Part shown: positions 1-7,296 of the stretch, in pieces
Position numbering within the stretch: position 1 is the stretch's first letter
Layout: every line of letters begins with the position of its first letter
NCBI GenBank assembly: GCA_009724975.1
Contig: SRXB01000056.1
Span: 1-9,843, forward strand
Reading direction: 5' to 3'
Source of the DNA: a bacterium
GTDB lineage: Bacteria > Desulfobacterota > Deferrisomatia > Deferrisomatales > BM512
DNA length: 9,843 nt
Made by a program: the position numbers and the translations under genes
The notes under the pieces: generated by a model
Database searches by the model: none
Told to the model about the DNA's origin: nothing
The model's input: the letters and a program-made list of their open reading frames with translations, nothing else

Positions 1-1380
1 GGCCCCGCGCTGGCGGGGTCGCTCAAGGTGGGCGAGGCCGACAGGCAGTCGCTCTCGCTCGTCATCTACCAGTCCAATTTCGCCGTGGTGAAAGAGAGCC
101 GCTTGGCCGCGCTGGCCAAGGGGCGAAATCTTCTTGAGATAGAGGGGGTGGCGCAAACTCTCAGGCCAGATTCGGTGATCGTCGAAGGCAAGGGGATAGA
201 CGCCTCCTCCGTCTCCTTCAACGGCGAGAGCCTCTCCCTTCGCCAGCTTCTCACTCGAAACGTCGGGCGCGAGGCGACCGTGGCCTTCTCCGAGCCCGGG
301 GGAATCAGGCGCGAGCGCGGGCTCTTGCTCTCGGTCGGCGAGGACACCGTGTGGAATATCGCGGGCCGCGTTATAGCCCTGCCTTTCATGGGCTACGTGG
401 GGTCGCCGGTGGCCTACTACGAATTCGACTCCGCGCCCGAAGGGGTGGGGGGAAAGCCGATTCTGAGAATAGGGGCGGAGTGCGCGGGCGATTGCGGGCC
501 TGTTGGGATAAGCTACCAGGCCGACAACCTTGGCTGGGATGCGCGCTACACCTACCTCCTCGACGAAAAAGCCCTTTTTGGCCCTCTTTCTGGGTGGGCG
601 GTGATGAGAAACGGCGGGGGAATCGCCTTTCCCGAAGCCAAAGTCACCCTCATGGCGGGCGATGTCGCTCGCGAGCGGGCCCCGATGCAGGCCGATTACG
701 CCTACGGGCGCGGCAAGATGCTGGCAATGGAGGCTCCAGCTCCGGCCAAGGCGGAAATGGTCAAAAAGCTCGAATACCACGCCATCGAAATGCCCGGGCC
801 GATAACTCTCGCAAGCGGCGAGACACGCCAGGAACGCTTTGCCCACTCTCCGAAGGCCACCGCCAAAAAAATACTGAAAATTGAGAGGATGAACTACTAC
901 CTGGACCGCCCGATGCCGGAAGAAAAGGAAATCCACCCCGATATAACCCTCAAGATCGAAAACACCCAGGCCAACGGGCTCGGTTCCCCCCTTCCCGAGG
1001 GAATCTTCAGGGTCTATTCAGCGAAAGAGGGTTTGGCCGAGGTCTTTTTGGGCGAGGACCGGATAGAGGGAGTGCAGAAAAACGGCTCCGTCGAGCTTCG
1101 CCTGGGCCAGGCTTTCGACATCAGCGCCTCGCGCCGCACCATATCAAGCAAGCGCATAGACCAGTGGACGAGCGACGGCGAATTCGAGATAGCCCTGGAA
1201 AACGGCGGGGAGGCGGCGACGGTTGAAATAGCGGAATCCTTCGGCGGGCGCTTCAAGATAATAGAATCAACCCACCCCTTCGAAAGCCGCGACGCAGACA
1301 CCGTGGTCTTTCGCGTGGAGGTCCCGAAAGAGGGGAAGGCCGCCTTGAGGGTGCGCGCGCGGCTGGAGCTATACCACTAA
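1..1380 (+). CDS. Exported DUF4139-like protein, 5' end outside the window
   Basis: The reading frame is open from base 1, so the gene starts upstream. A GTG at base 28 is an internal codon, not the likely start. The first visible residues, GPALAGSLKV, look like the end of a Sec signal peptide (ALA then GSL), which places the mature protein in the periplasm or on the outer membrane. About 459 residues are visible. The stretch from about residue 165 to the end resembles DUF4139: an ISYQADNLGWDARY-type motif near 170-183, an SGWAVMRNGGG segment near 197, and an AGDVAR motif near 219. The protein looks beta-rich. A CxxxC pair at residues 161 and 165 could form a disulfide. DUF4139 also occurs in the MuiA mucoidy-inhibitor family; the biochemical function is unknown. 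The TAA stop interlocks with the stop of the convergent thioredoxin gene. The domain call is by motif recall, not by a profile search. Confidence 0.75.
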   Translation, partial: GPALAGSLKVGEADRQSLSLVIYQSNFAVVKESRLAALAKGRNLLEIEGVAQTLRPDSVIVEGKGIDASSVSFNGESLSLRQLLTRNVGREATVAFSEPGGIRRERGLLLSVGEDTVWNIAGRVIALPFMGYVGSPVAYYEFDSAPEGVGGKPILRIGAECAGDCGPVGISYQADNLGWDARYTYLLDEKALFGPLSGWAVMRNGGGIAFPEAKVTLMAGDVARERAPMQADYAYGRGKMLAMEAPAPAKAEMVKKLEYHAIEMPGPITLASGETRQERFAHSPKATAKKILKIERMNYYLDRPMPEEKEIHPDITLKIENTQANGLGSPLPEGIFRVYSAKEGLAEVFLGEDRIEGVQKNGSVELRLGQAFDISASRRTISSKRIDQWTSDGEFEIALENGGEAATVEIAESFGGRFKIIESTHPFESRDADTVVFRVEVPKEGKAALRVRARLELYH

Positions 1381-2000
1381 GGCTTGGGTTGTTCCTGGCC
1401 CTCGGGGGCGTTCTGGATTTTCGGGGTGGCCCCCTTGGGAAGCCTTACAATGTCGGCGCAAAAGGACTGGGTCTTGGCCGACTCGACGATTTTCGCCATT
1501 ATGTCGGGCTCGATGCGGCCAAGCTGCATGAACCTTATGCGGTTTTGCAGGTCGATGACGAAAAAGGTGGGAGTGCCGACCACGCCGTACTTCTCCGCTA
1601 CCTCGAAAAAATCCACGGTGGAGCGGTCGTAGGTCAGCGGCAGGGTCAGCTTGTGTTTTTTGATGAAAGGCATGACGAAATTATCGTATTCGTGGCCGTC
1701 AAGGCCGATGCCTATAACATCGACGGTATCTTTGTTCTCCTCGTAGAATTTCTGGAGGCTCGGCATCTCATCCTGGCACGGGAAGCAAAAAAAGCTCCAG
1801 AAAACGAGGATTTTTATCTTGTCATTGCACCCCTTGGTCTCGCCGACGCAGATTTCGCCATCGCCGTTTATGAGCTCAAGGCTGAAGGCGGGGGCCTGAT
1901 CTCCGACGCGCACGCGGCTTGAGGTTGGGGGAATGTCGGAGGCGAAGGCGGCGGTTGCCAAAAGGGCGAGGGCGGCTGCAAGGGGGGCGATGAATCTCAT
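1377..2000 (-). CDS. Exported TlpA/ResA-like thioredoxin-fold protein
   Basis: This is a 207-residue periplasmic thiol-disulfide oxidoreductase of the TlpA/ResA/AhpC-TSA group. Residues 1-20 form a Sec signal peptide (MRF, then an Ala/Leu core, ending AFA before SDIPP). The thioredoxin fold follows. A VGDQAPAFSLE entry segment is at 32-42. The redox motif WSFFCFPC carries Cys72 and Cys75, and the cis-proline motif VGTPTF carries Pro144. An insertion before the active site contains Cys51 and Cys58 (CVGETKGC), and there is another cysteine at 181, so a second disulfide is possible. The frame is open to 2102, but the ATG at 2000 gives a proper signal peptide, whereas an upstream start would bury it behind 34 odd residues. 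The gene is divergent from the operon at 2046. Likely roles are cytochrome c maturation or general reduction of periplasmic disulfides; the substrate cannot be read from sequence. Confidence 0.85.
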   Translation of the reverse strand: MRFIAPLAAALALLATAAFASDIPPTSSRVRVGDQAPAFSLELINGDGEICVGETKGCNDKIKILVFWSFFCFPCQDEMPSLQKFYEENKDTVDVIGIGLDGHEYDNFVMPFIKKHKLTLPLTYDRSTVDFFEVAEKYGVVGTPTFFVIDLQNRIRFMQLGRIEPDIMAKIVESAKTQSFCADIVRLPKGATPKIQNAPEGQEQPKP

Positions 2001-2045
2001 GATCAAAAAAGCGGCTCCGCTAATACATAATATCAAGGGAAAGAG
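2001..2045. promoter_or_regulatory. Divergent intergenic region with candidate promoters and a palindrome
   Basis: Only 45 bp separate the two divergent start codons, so the promoters must lie here or run into the genes. CATAAT at 2026-2031 is a 5/6 match to a plus-strand -10 box. The overlapping TATTAT on the minus strand (2032 down to 2027) is a 5/6 match in the other direction. Neither has a convincing -35 box at 17 bp. A palindrome, AGCGG-CT-CCGCT, lies at 2010-2021 and could be an operator shared by both genes. AAGGGA at 2035-2040 is a good Shine-Dalgarno for the ATG at 2046. Confidence 0.35.
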
Positions 2046-2783
2046 ATGGTGATTCTTATTCACGGCCTCGGGGTGGACCACCGCATGTGGTTTTTCCAGC
2101 AAAGGAGGCTAGGGGCGAAATTTCAAATCACCGCTCCCGATTTACCAGCTTTCGGGGGGAGCGCGCCACTAAAAAACGACCGGCAGGATTATCTTGTCGC
2201 CCTCGCCGACTGGCTTGCCGGTGAAATTGAGAGAAACGGCGGCGGCAAGGCCGATCTGGCTGGCTATTCCATGGGCGGCACCATTGCGCTTTTGGTTGCC
2301 CTTCGCCGCCCGGACCTCGTAAACTCCCTCACCCTGGCTTGCACCTCGGCGAAATGGTCCAGGGGGCGAGGATGGATGGGCTTTCTCACCCGCTGGCCCT
2401 TTGGCGGAATAGGCGCTTATTTCGTCGGGCTCGGCATGCGGATAAATATCCGCCTCCTCGTCAAGTCAAGGGCCGACAGGGAGCTTCTGGACTCGATGAT
2501 GGAGCTGGCCGACAAAAAAACTGTGAAAAAGCTCATGAAGGAGCTTTGGGAGGCGGACCTTACCGGCAGGCTCGGGGAAATCGACGCGCCAACCCTGATA
2601 ATTGGCGGCGAAAGCGATTTTTTGGCTCCCGTGGCGCACCTAAGGGAACTGGCCGCCGGTATTAAAGGGTCTAAACTTGAAACAATAAAAGGAGCTGGCC
2701 ACTACCTCTGCGTCCAGAAAGCACGCGAGCTGGCCGAGGCGATGGAAAGATTTTTGGAGGCTGCGAAAAGAGCTGATGCTTGA
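2046..2783 (+). CDS. Alpha/beta hydrolase
   Basis: This is a cytoplasmic 245-residue alpha/beta-hydrolase-fold protein with no signal peptide. The oxyanion-hole segment HGLG is at residues 6-9. The nucleophile elbow GYSMGG places the catalytic serine at 75. The acid is probably Asp191 in GESDFLAP, and the base is His219 in GAGHYLC, so the triad is complete. A helical cap region lies at roughly 110-175. The protein starts almost at the first core strand (MVILIHGLG), which is short for the family, but an in-frame TAA at 2028-2030 rules out a longer version. The fold covers esterases, lactonases, C-C hydrolases and thioesterases, and the sequence does not say which. It is the first gene of the lar-containing operon, and its 3' end overlaps the next gene by 8 bp, so translation is probably coupled. 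A role in substrate supply for a nickel racemase is only a guess. Confidence 0.9.
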   Translation: MVILIHGLGVDHRMWFFQQRRLGAKFQITAPDLPAFGGSAPLKNDRQDYLVALADWLAGEIERNGGGKADLAGYSMGGTIALLVALRRPDLVNSLTLACTSAKWSRGRGWMGFLTRWPFGGIGAYFVGLGMRINIRLLVKSRADRELLDSMMELADKKTVKKLMKELWEADLTGRLGEIDAPTLIIGGESDFLAPVAHLRELAAGIKGSKLETIKGAGHYLCVQKARELAEAMERFLEAAKRADA

Positions 2784-3315
2784 TAAAGAAATAATCGACT
2801 ACTTCAGAGAGAGCGGCTTTGCCGTAATTATCGCCAAACTTGACCTGGGCGAGGGGACCGAGGCGATAGTGCTCGTAAAATCGACAAAAGAGCTGCTGGA
2901 CGGGCTGAAAAGCTCAAAGGCGGTTCCGGCGGTGGGTTTCATCACCGAAAAAACCGAAGCCGGACCCGTGGTCTGCCTGGCTCTGGCCTGCGAGGCCCCC
3001 TCTGTGGGCGAACTTCTTGGGGAGGCCTATCTGGACATTTTCGAGGAGGGCGACGAGGAGCTTTTGAAGATGATGGCGGCCCAGCCGCGCCTTCGCGTCG
3101 CCATGTACGACGAGGAGCTGTCGCTGGCTTACCTTACGCAGACCCCCTGGGGCGAAATCAGCCGCCTTTCGGCGGAGCAGGCGCTGGACAGGGCCTCCGA
3201 ACTTGCCGAGAAGACCAAAAACCCAGATTTCGATCGCGCCCTCGATCTCTTTCAGTCAAAAGTGCCGGTCGAGGCGATAGCGGCGGCCGCCAGGGGCGGC
3301 CTCTATGCCGACTGA
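2776..3315 (+). CDS. Uncharacterised protein encoded before larE
   Basis: I do not recognise this 179-residue protein. It has no signal peptide or membrane segment and is acidic and helix-rich. The first half (residues 1-75) has alternating strand and helix character, with hydrophobic runs near 15-21, 29-34 and 50-56. It is followed by an acidic stretch around 85-97 (DIFEEGDEELL). The C-terminal part (130-175) looks all-helical. Cysteines occur at 67 and 72, with no metal-binding motif. The ATG at 2776 overlaps the hydrolase stop by 8 bp, and the stop overlaps the larE start by 11 bp, so its synthesis is probably coupled to both. That tight packing suggests a role with the hydrolase or the NPN pathway, but no function can be assigned. 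Being open between two overlapping operon genes, with codon use like its neighbours, supports it as a real gene. Confidence 0.8.
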   Translation: MLDKEIIDYFRESGFAVIIAKLDLGEGTEAIVLVKSTKELLDGLKSSKAVPAVGFITEKTEAGPVVCLALACEAPSVGELLGEAYLDIFEEGDEELLKMMAAQPRLRVAMYDEELSLAYLTQTPWGEISRLSAEQALDRASELAEKTKNPDFDRALDLFQSKVPVEAIAAAARGGLYAD

Positions 3316-4105
3316 CGCGCTTGAAGTGAAACTTGCGCGGCTGGATGGGCTTTTAAAAGCCAGCGAGGGGCCTCTTGTAGCCTTTTCCGGCGGCTGCGAC
3401 TCGGCCTTTTTGCTTGCGAGGGCCAAATCGCTGGGCCTTGGGGTCGGCGCGGCCACGGTTTTCGCGGAAATCCATCCTCCTCATGAAATTGAAAACGCCC
3501 GCCAGTTCGCAACGGCGCTGGGAGTGGCGCACTTCGTAATCGAAACCACCCTTTTGGGGGACGAGAATATTGCCCAAAACCCGCCGGATCGCTGCTACCA
3601 CTGCAAAAAGGCGGCCTTTTCAAAAATTTTGGAACTGGCGGCGCAAAAAGGCTACCGGACGGTGATGGACGGAACCAACGCAGACGACGCCAAAGAACAC
3701 CGCCCGGGCAAAAAGGCCCTGGGCGAGCTTTCGGTCCTGAGCCCGCTGGCGCTGGTGGGGCTGACCAAGGCCGAGATACGGCTCGCCTCGCGCCGGATGG
3801 GCCTTTCCACCTGGGACCGTCAGGCGCAAACCTGCTTTGCCACGCGCTTTCCTTATGGTACAAATATGACGAAGGCCGAAATCTCACGGGTGGCCGCGGC
3901 GGAGGATGAAATCCGCCGCCTGGGCTTTTCAAACCTTCGGGTGCGGTGCCACGGGGATATTGCCCGCCTCGAACTGCCCGCAGTAGAGCTTTTGGCCGCG
4001 GTGGGGGAAAAAAGAGGGCTGATTTCGACTATTCTCAAGAGAAACGGTTTTAAATATTCCACCATCGACCTCGACGGCTACCGTTTCGGCTCGATGGACG
4101 AGTGA
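3305..4105 (+). CDS. larE: LarE, ATP-dependent sacrificial sulfur transferase of NPN cofactor synthesis
   Basis: LarE adenylates the carboxylates of pyridinium-3,5-biscarboxylic acid mononucleotide (the LarB product) and replaces them with thiocarboxylates, giving P2TMN for LarC. The 266-residue length is typical. The PP-loop ATP-binding motif SGGCDS is at residues 28-33. Other family blocks are NPPDRCYHCK at 92-101, MDGTNADD at 121-128, SPLA at 146-149, GLTKAEIR at 152-159 and HGDIARLE at 216-223. Cys177 in QTCFATRFPYG matches the position of the sacrificial cysteine of Lactobacillus plantarum LarE (Cys176). Cys97 and Cys100 complete a three-cysteine set. As I recall, that set marks LarE proteins that bind a [4Fe-4S] cluster and can transfer sulfur without consuming themselves. 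The ATG has the Shine-Dalgarno-like AGGGGCGG a few bases upstream. A 4-bp gap separates it from larB. Confidence 0.95.
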   Translation: MPTDALEVKLARLDGLLKASEGPLVAFSGGCDSAFLLARAKSLGLGVGAATVFAEIHPPHEIENARQFATALGVAHFVIETTLLGDENIAQNPPDRCYHCKKAAFSKILELAAQKGYRTVMDGTNADDAKEHRPGKKALGELSVLSPLALVGLTKAEIRLASRRMGLSTWDRQAQTCFATRFPYGTNMTKAEISRVAAAEDEIRRLGFSNLRVRCHGDIARLELPAVELLAAVGEKRGLISTILKRNGFKYSTIDLDGYRFGSMDE

Positions 4106-4109
4106 AAAA

Positions 4110-4901
4110 ATGAAAAAGGAAGCGAAATTGACGCCTGAGTACCTCAAATCACTGCTGGACAAGTACAAACTGGGCGAGCTTGAGGCCGATTACGTCCTCG
4201 ACGAGCTTTCAAAACTTCCCTACGAGGACCTTGGCTTCGCCAAGCTCGATCACCACCGCCGCGTGCGCACCGGCTACCCCGAAGTCATATTCGGAGAGGG
4301 GAAAAACCCTGGCGACGTAGCGGACATCTTCGGAAGGCTCGCCGAGCGCAACAGCATAGTTCTTTGCACCCGCGCCAACTACGAGATGTACCACGCCGTG
4401 AAGATGCTCACGCCGCTGGCCGAATACCACGAGGAATGCGGGATAATAGAGTATTGTTCCGATACCCTGCGCAAGGTCGGCTCGGTTGTGGTTATAAGCG
4501 CCGGAACCTCGGACCTTAGGGTTGCGGAAGAGGCGGCGGTGGTCTGCGAGCTTTTCGGAAGCCAGGTAACCCGCATCTTCGACGTGGGCGTGGCCGGAAT
4601 ACACAGGCTGCTCCGCCACGTAGGCTCATTTCACCGCGCCAACTGCATAATAGCCGTTGCGGGCATGGAGGGAGCCCTTCCCTCGGTGGTCGCGGGCCTC
4701 TCCGACGTGCCGGTAATCGCGGTCCCCACCTCTATAGGCTACGGAAGCTCCTTCGGCGGGCTGGCACCGTTGCTTACGATGCTCAACAGCTGCGCCACCG
4801 GCGTCAGCGTCGTCAACATCGACAACGGCTTCGGCGCGGCGGTGCAGGCCGACATGATAAACAAACTGGCCGTCGGCGGAAGGCAATCGCGCAAGAAATG
4901 A
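4110..4901 (+). CDS. larB: LarB, nicotinic acid adenine dinucleotide carboxylase/hydrolase
   Basis: LarB carries out the first step of NPN synthesis. It carboxylates C5 of the pyridinium ring of nicotinic acid adenine dinucleotide and cleaves the phosphoanhydride, releasing AMP and giving pyridinium-3,5-biscarboxylic acid mononucleotide. The 263-residue protein has the small N-terminal LarB domain (about 1-110, with HHRRVRTGYPEVIFGEGKNP near 46-65). It is followed by a PurE-like domain: SAGTSDLRVAEEA near 130-142, then DVGVAGIHRL, then AGMEGALPSVVAGL. The closing block, from VPTSIGYGSSFGG through NIDNGFGAA, is strongly conserved in the family. The start codon follows the larE stop by 4 bp, with only a weak ribosome-binding site, so translation is probably coupled. 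The 3' end overlaps larC as ATGA. Start and length fit the family well. Confidence 0.95.
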   Translation: MKKEAKLTPEYLKSLLDKYKLGELEADYVLDELSKLPYEDLGFAKLDHHRRVRTGYPEVIFGEGKNPGDVADIFGRLAERNSIVLCTRANYEMYHAVKMLTPLAEYHEECGIIEYCSDTLRKVGSVVVISAGTSDLRVAEEAAVVCELFGSQVTRIFDVGVAGIHRLLRHVGSFHRANCIIAVAGMEGALPSVVAGLSDVPVIAVPTSIGYGSSFGGLAPLLTMLNSCATGVSVVNIDNGFGAAVQADMINKLAVGGRQSRKK

Positions 4902-5656
4902 GGATTCTGTGCTTCGACGGCTTGTCCGGCGCAAGCGGGGACATGTTCGTCGGCGCGCTTTTGGGCGCTGGAGCCGATTTTCGTTTCGTGGAAAGTTCGG
5001 TTAACGCCCTTGGGGTGGAGGGGCTTTGCGTCTCATATGAAAAAGTCCTCAAAAACTCGCTTGAGGCCACTTCCTTTCGTGTGACGTTCAACTCCTCGGG
5101 CCTCTTGGCCGACGAAGACCCTGGTAGCCCCCATCCGCACAGGGGGCTTTCGGAAATACTTTCGATTCTCGGCGCGGCCAGCCTCGATGAAGAGGTTATA
5201 GTCCACGCCGAGGCCGTTTTTAGCATCCTGGCCGAGGCGGAGGGGGCCGTCCACGGCGTCTCTCCTGAAAAAATCCATTTCCACGAGGTCGGGGCGCTCG
5301 ATTCCATAGCCGACGTCGTCGCGGCCTCGGCGGCCTTCGTCTCCATCGGCGCCAAAAAGGCTTTCACCGCTCCGCCTGTCCTTGGCAGCGGCCTTATACG
5401 GTGCGCACACGGCCTTTTGCCTGCGCCGGCACCGGCTGTGCTGGAAATTCTAAAAAACCGACCCGTAATAATTGACCCGCCGACCGCAAGGGGGGCCGGA
5501 GAGCTCACCACCCCGACCGGCGCGGCGCTTTTGCGCCATTTTTGCACCGAGTTTTCGCTTCCTTCTGGATTTTCGGTTGTCGGGGTCGGTTACGGGGCGG
5601 GGAAAAAGGATTTTGACTTCCCGAACGTTTTGCGCGCCGTCGTGGGAGAGTTGTGA
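4898..5656 (+). CDS. larC: LarC first domain only (LarC1), nickel insertion protein lacking LarC2
   Basis: LarC is the CTP-dependent cyclometallase that inserts nickel into P2TMN to give the NPN cofactor. The 252 residues cover the first domain. The N-terminal FDGLSGASGDMFVGALL is at 6-22, AEAEGAVHG at 112-120, IHFHEVGALDSIADVV at 126-141, PAPAPAVLEIL at 175-185, GELTTPTGAALL at 201-212, and GYGAGKKDFDFPNVLR at 231-246. The gene then stops at a TGA after VVGEL. Usual LarC proteins are near 400 residues and continue into LarC2, the domain that binds CTP. No LarC2-like sequence follows in any frame. The histidine-rich linker of other LarC proteins is reduced to SPHPHR at 78-82. The gene overlaps larB by 4 bp (ATGA), and its TGA shares its last A with the ATG of the next gene. 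L. plantarum also encodes LarC in two frames joined by a frameshift, but there the second part is present. Confidence 0.9.
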   Translation: MRILCFDGLSGASGDMFVGALLGAGADFRFVESSVNALGVEGLCVSYEKVLKNSLEATSFRVTFNSSGLLADEDPGSPHPHRGLSEILSILGAASLDEEVIVHAEAVFSILAEAEGAVHGVSPEKIHFHEVGALDSIADVVAASAAFVSIGAKKAFTAPPVLGSGLIRCAHGLLPAPAPAVLEILKNRPVIIDPPTARGAGELTTPTGAALLRHFCTEFSLPSGFSVVGVGYGAGKKDFDFPNVLRAVVGEL

Positions 5657-7293
5657 TGCGGCCCGCCAAAATGGTGGCGCTCGCCGCCGCTTCCTTTCTG
5701 GTTTTTCTCTCCGTTTCGGCTTTTGGAAAGGGAATCGCCCCAAATGTGGCGCGCGCGAGGCTAAACCTGGCTTGGGACAGCTACGAGCAGGGGCGCTACC
5801 GCGAGGCGCTCGATTACCTGCCCGCGACCTTGCCAAAAGGGGAGCTGGCTCGGGAAGGTTTCGAGCTGAAATACGATTCGATGCTGGCGCTTTTGGATTT
5901 CGAGAAGGCGCTGGTGCTTTTGGCTTCCGCTTCGGGAATCGAGAAGGATGAGAAGACCGCTTACGCGGAGGATCTGGCCCATCGCTGGATAGGCGAAGCC
6001 GTCTGGCGGGAGGATTACGCCGAGGCGCGGCGCGCGGCTGGACTTTTGGGGCGGCTCTTCACATCCAGCAATACACTCTCCATTTACGAGAAAAAAATCG
6101 CCTTCCGCTCGGCCCTTGTGGATTTCGTGCGTTCCGGCGGCAGGGAGGCTTCTTTCGATTCCGGCGAAAGGGCTTTTATCGGGCGCACCCCGCCTTCCGG
6201 CGAGGGATGGGTGAGGGTTTTTCCCGTCGAGAGAAAAAGCGCGCATCTGATAGGCGAATATCCCGAGGAGTGGATGCCCCTGGCCGCCAAGGCGCTCGGC
6301 GACGAGGGCCTTTCCTTGTACCTTAAGGCAGGCGAGGGGGTGGTCGAGCGGATTTTAGAGGTCTACACGAGGGACAACGGCACCGGCTACGACCCTTCCT
6401 CCTGTGAGTTCTTCATAAGGGACGCGCAGCTTGGGGCGCTGGGCAAGATAGCGGTGGATTCCGGCGAGCTTTCGAGAAGGGGGATGGCCGAGGGGGTGGG
6501 AACCCTTGGAATTGCCCTTGAGTATCTTGATTATGCCCAGCGCTCCTTTGACAGGCGAATAAAGCTGGTGAAGTGGCTGGATTCGGCCACGGACGGCCTC
6601 CGGTACTCCATCGAGGGGCCAAACCTCATCCTGGCGAGGCAAAATGGCCGCAGAAAGGCCGAGCTTGAGGTTCCGCTGGTGGATGCTCTCTTGGCCGAAG
6701 GTCTTGAGGTTTTCGGGGATATCTCCCGCGAGCTCTCCAGCGATCCGCTACCCTATGCCTGCTACTGCGGTCGCAATGTTTCGGTTCGGGAGGCGGTCGC
6801 GCCCGGGGGCGAGGGGAAGCCTTACTCGGTGGAATACATGGGGGTCTGCCAGAACCATTATTTTCGCATAACGCCGGAGGTTCGCAGGGCCTGGGGGGTT
6901 AGCGAGAAGAGTTTGGGGGAGGTCGCCAAGGCGCAGTCGGAATCCGACCCGCCGGAGCTTTATTTCAACCGCGCCTCCGGCGGCGATACCCTGTGTTTCG
7001 CGGGCTACGGCGCCAGCGCCATCGCCCTTGACCCGCCCCGCCTCTTAAAGCTCCTTGAATCGGTCGAGGGAATGGGATACAGGAACAGCGAGGTAAATGT
7101 GGGCGCGCCGACCCCCTTCACCCTCATGGTGAGGAGGGAAGCGGCGGGAAAGCCCTTCACCGGCGAGGACGAGCTTTGCGCGATGGAGCTTTCCAGAAGG
7201 TTTCCCGTCAGAGCGGGGCCGCTTGGTTATCTGTCGAGGGTGAGCCTTCCGGCGCGCGGAACGGGTTCTTTTAATCTGAAGGTTGCGAAGTGA
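5656..7293 (+). CDS. Exported protein of unknown function, TPR-like N-terminus and CxC/CxxH motif
   Basis: I do not recognise the family. The ATG at 5656 sits in TGATG with the larC stop; a GTG one codon earlier is also possible. With the ATG the protein is 545 residues. Residues 1-23 look like a Sec signal peptide (MRPAK, a hydrophobic core, then SVSAFG), so it probably acts in the periplasm. Residues 30-135 are helical with a TPR-like pattern (AWDSYEQGRYREALDYL at 39-55). The middle is mixed alpha/beta. A cysteine cluster follows: CYC at 369-371 and CQNH at 398-401, resembling a metal-binding knuckle, with single cysteines at 250, 447 and 508. It shares the tight junctions of the lar operon and precedes a second small cysteine-motif protein by 3 bp. 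A role in metal handling or envelope assembly would be a guess. Confidence 0.8.
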   Translation: MRPAKMVALAAASFLVFLSVSAFGKGIAPNVARARLNLAWDSYEQGRYREALDYLPATLPKGELAREGFELKYDSMLALLDFEKALVLLASASGIEKDEKTAYAEDLAHRWIGEAVWREDYAEARRAAGLLGRLFTSSNTLSIYEKKIAFRSALVDFVRSGGREASFDSGERAFIGRTPPSGEGWVRVFPVERKSAHLIGEYPEEWMPLAAKALGDEGLSLYLKAGEGVVERILEVYTRDNGTGYDPSSCEFFIRDAQLGALGKIAVDSGELSRRGMAEGVGTLGIALEYLDYAQRSFDRRIKLVKWLDSATDGLRYSIEGPNLILARQNGRRKAELEVPLVDALLAEGLEVFGDISRELSSDPLPYACYCGRNVSVREAVAPGGEGKPYSVEYMGVCQNHYFRITPEVRRAWGVSEKSLGEVAKAQSESDPPELYFNRASGGDTLCFAGYGASAIALDPPRLLKLLESVEGMGYRNSEVNVGAPTPFTLMVRREAAGKPFTGEDELCAMELSRRFPVRAGPLGYLSRVSLPARGTGSFNLKVAK

Positions 7294-7296
7294 TTT

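Noticed and set aside
2001..2102. Upstream start for the thioredoxin-like protein
   Set aside because: It would add 34 residues before a clear signal peptide and overlap the divergent hydrolase gene.
3303..3932. 209-codon minus-strand frame over larE
   Set aside because: It is Pro/Arg/Ser-rich and antisense to a gene with full family motifs, as expected of a shadow in GC-rich DNA.
5640..5960. A LarC2 domain reached by frameshift after larC, as in L. plantarum
   Set aside because: All three forward frames were read. One encodes a signal peptide protein and the others give Arg/Pro-rich shadow sequence, with none of the expected LarC2 motifs.
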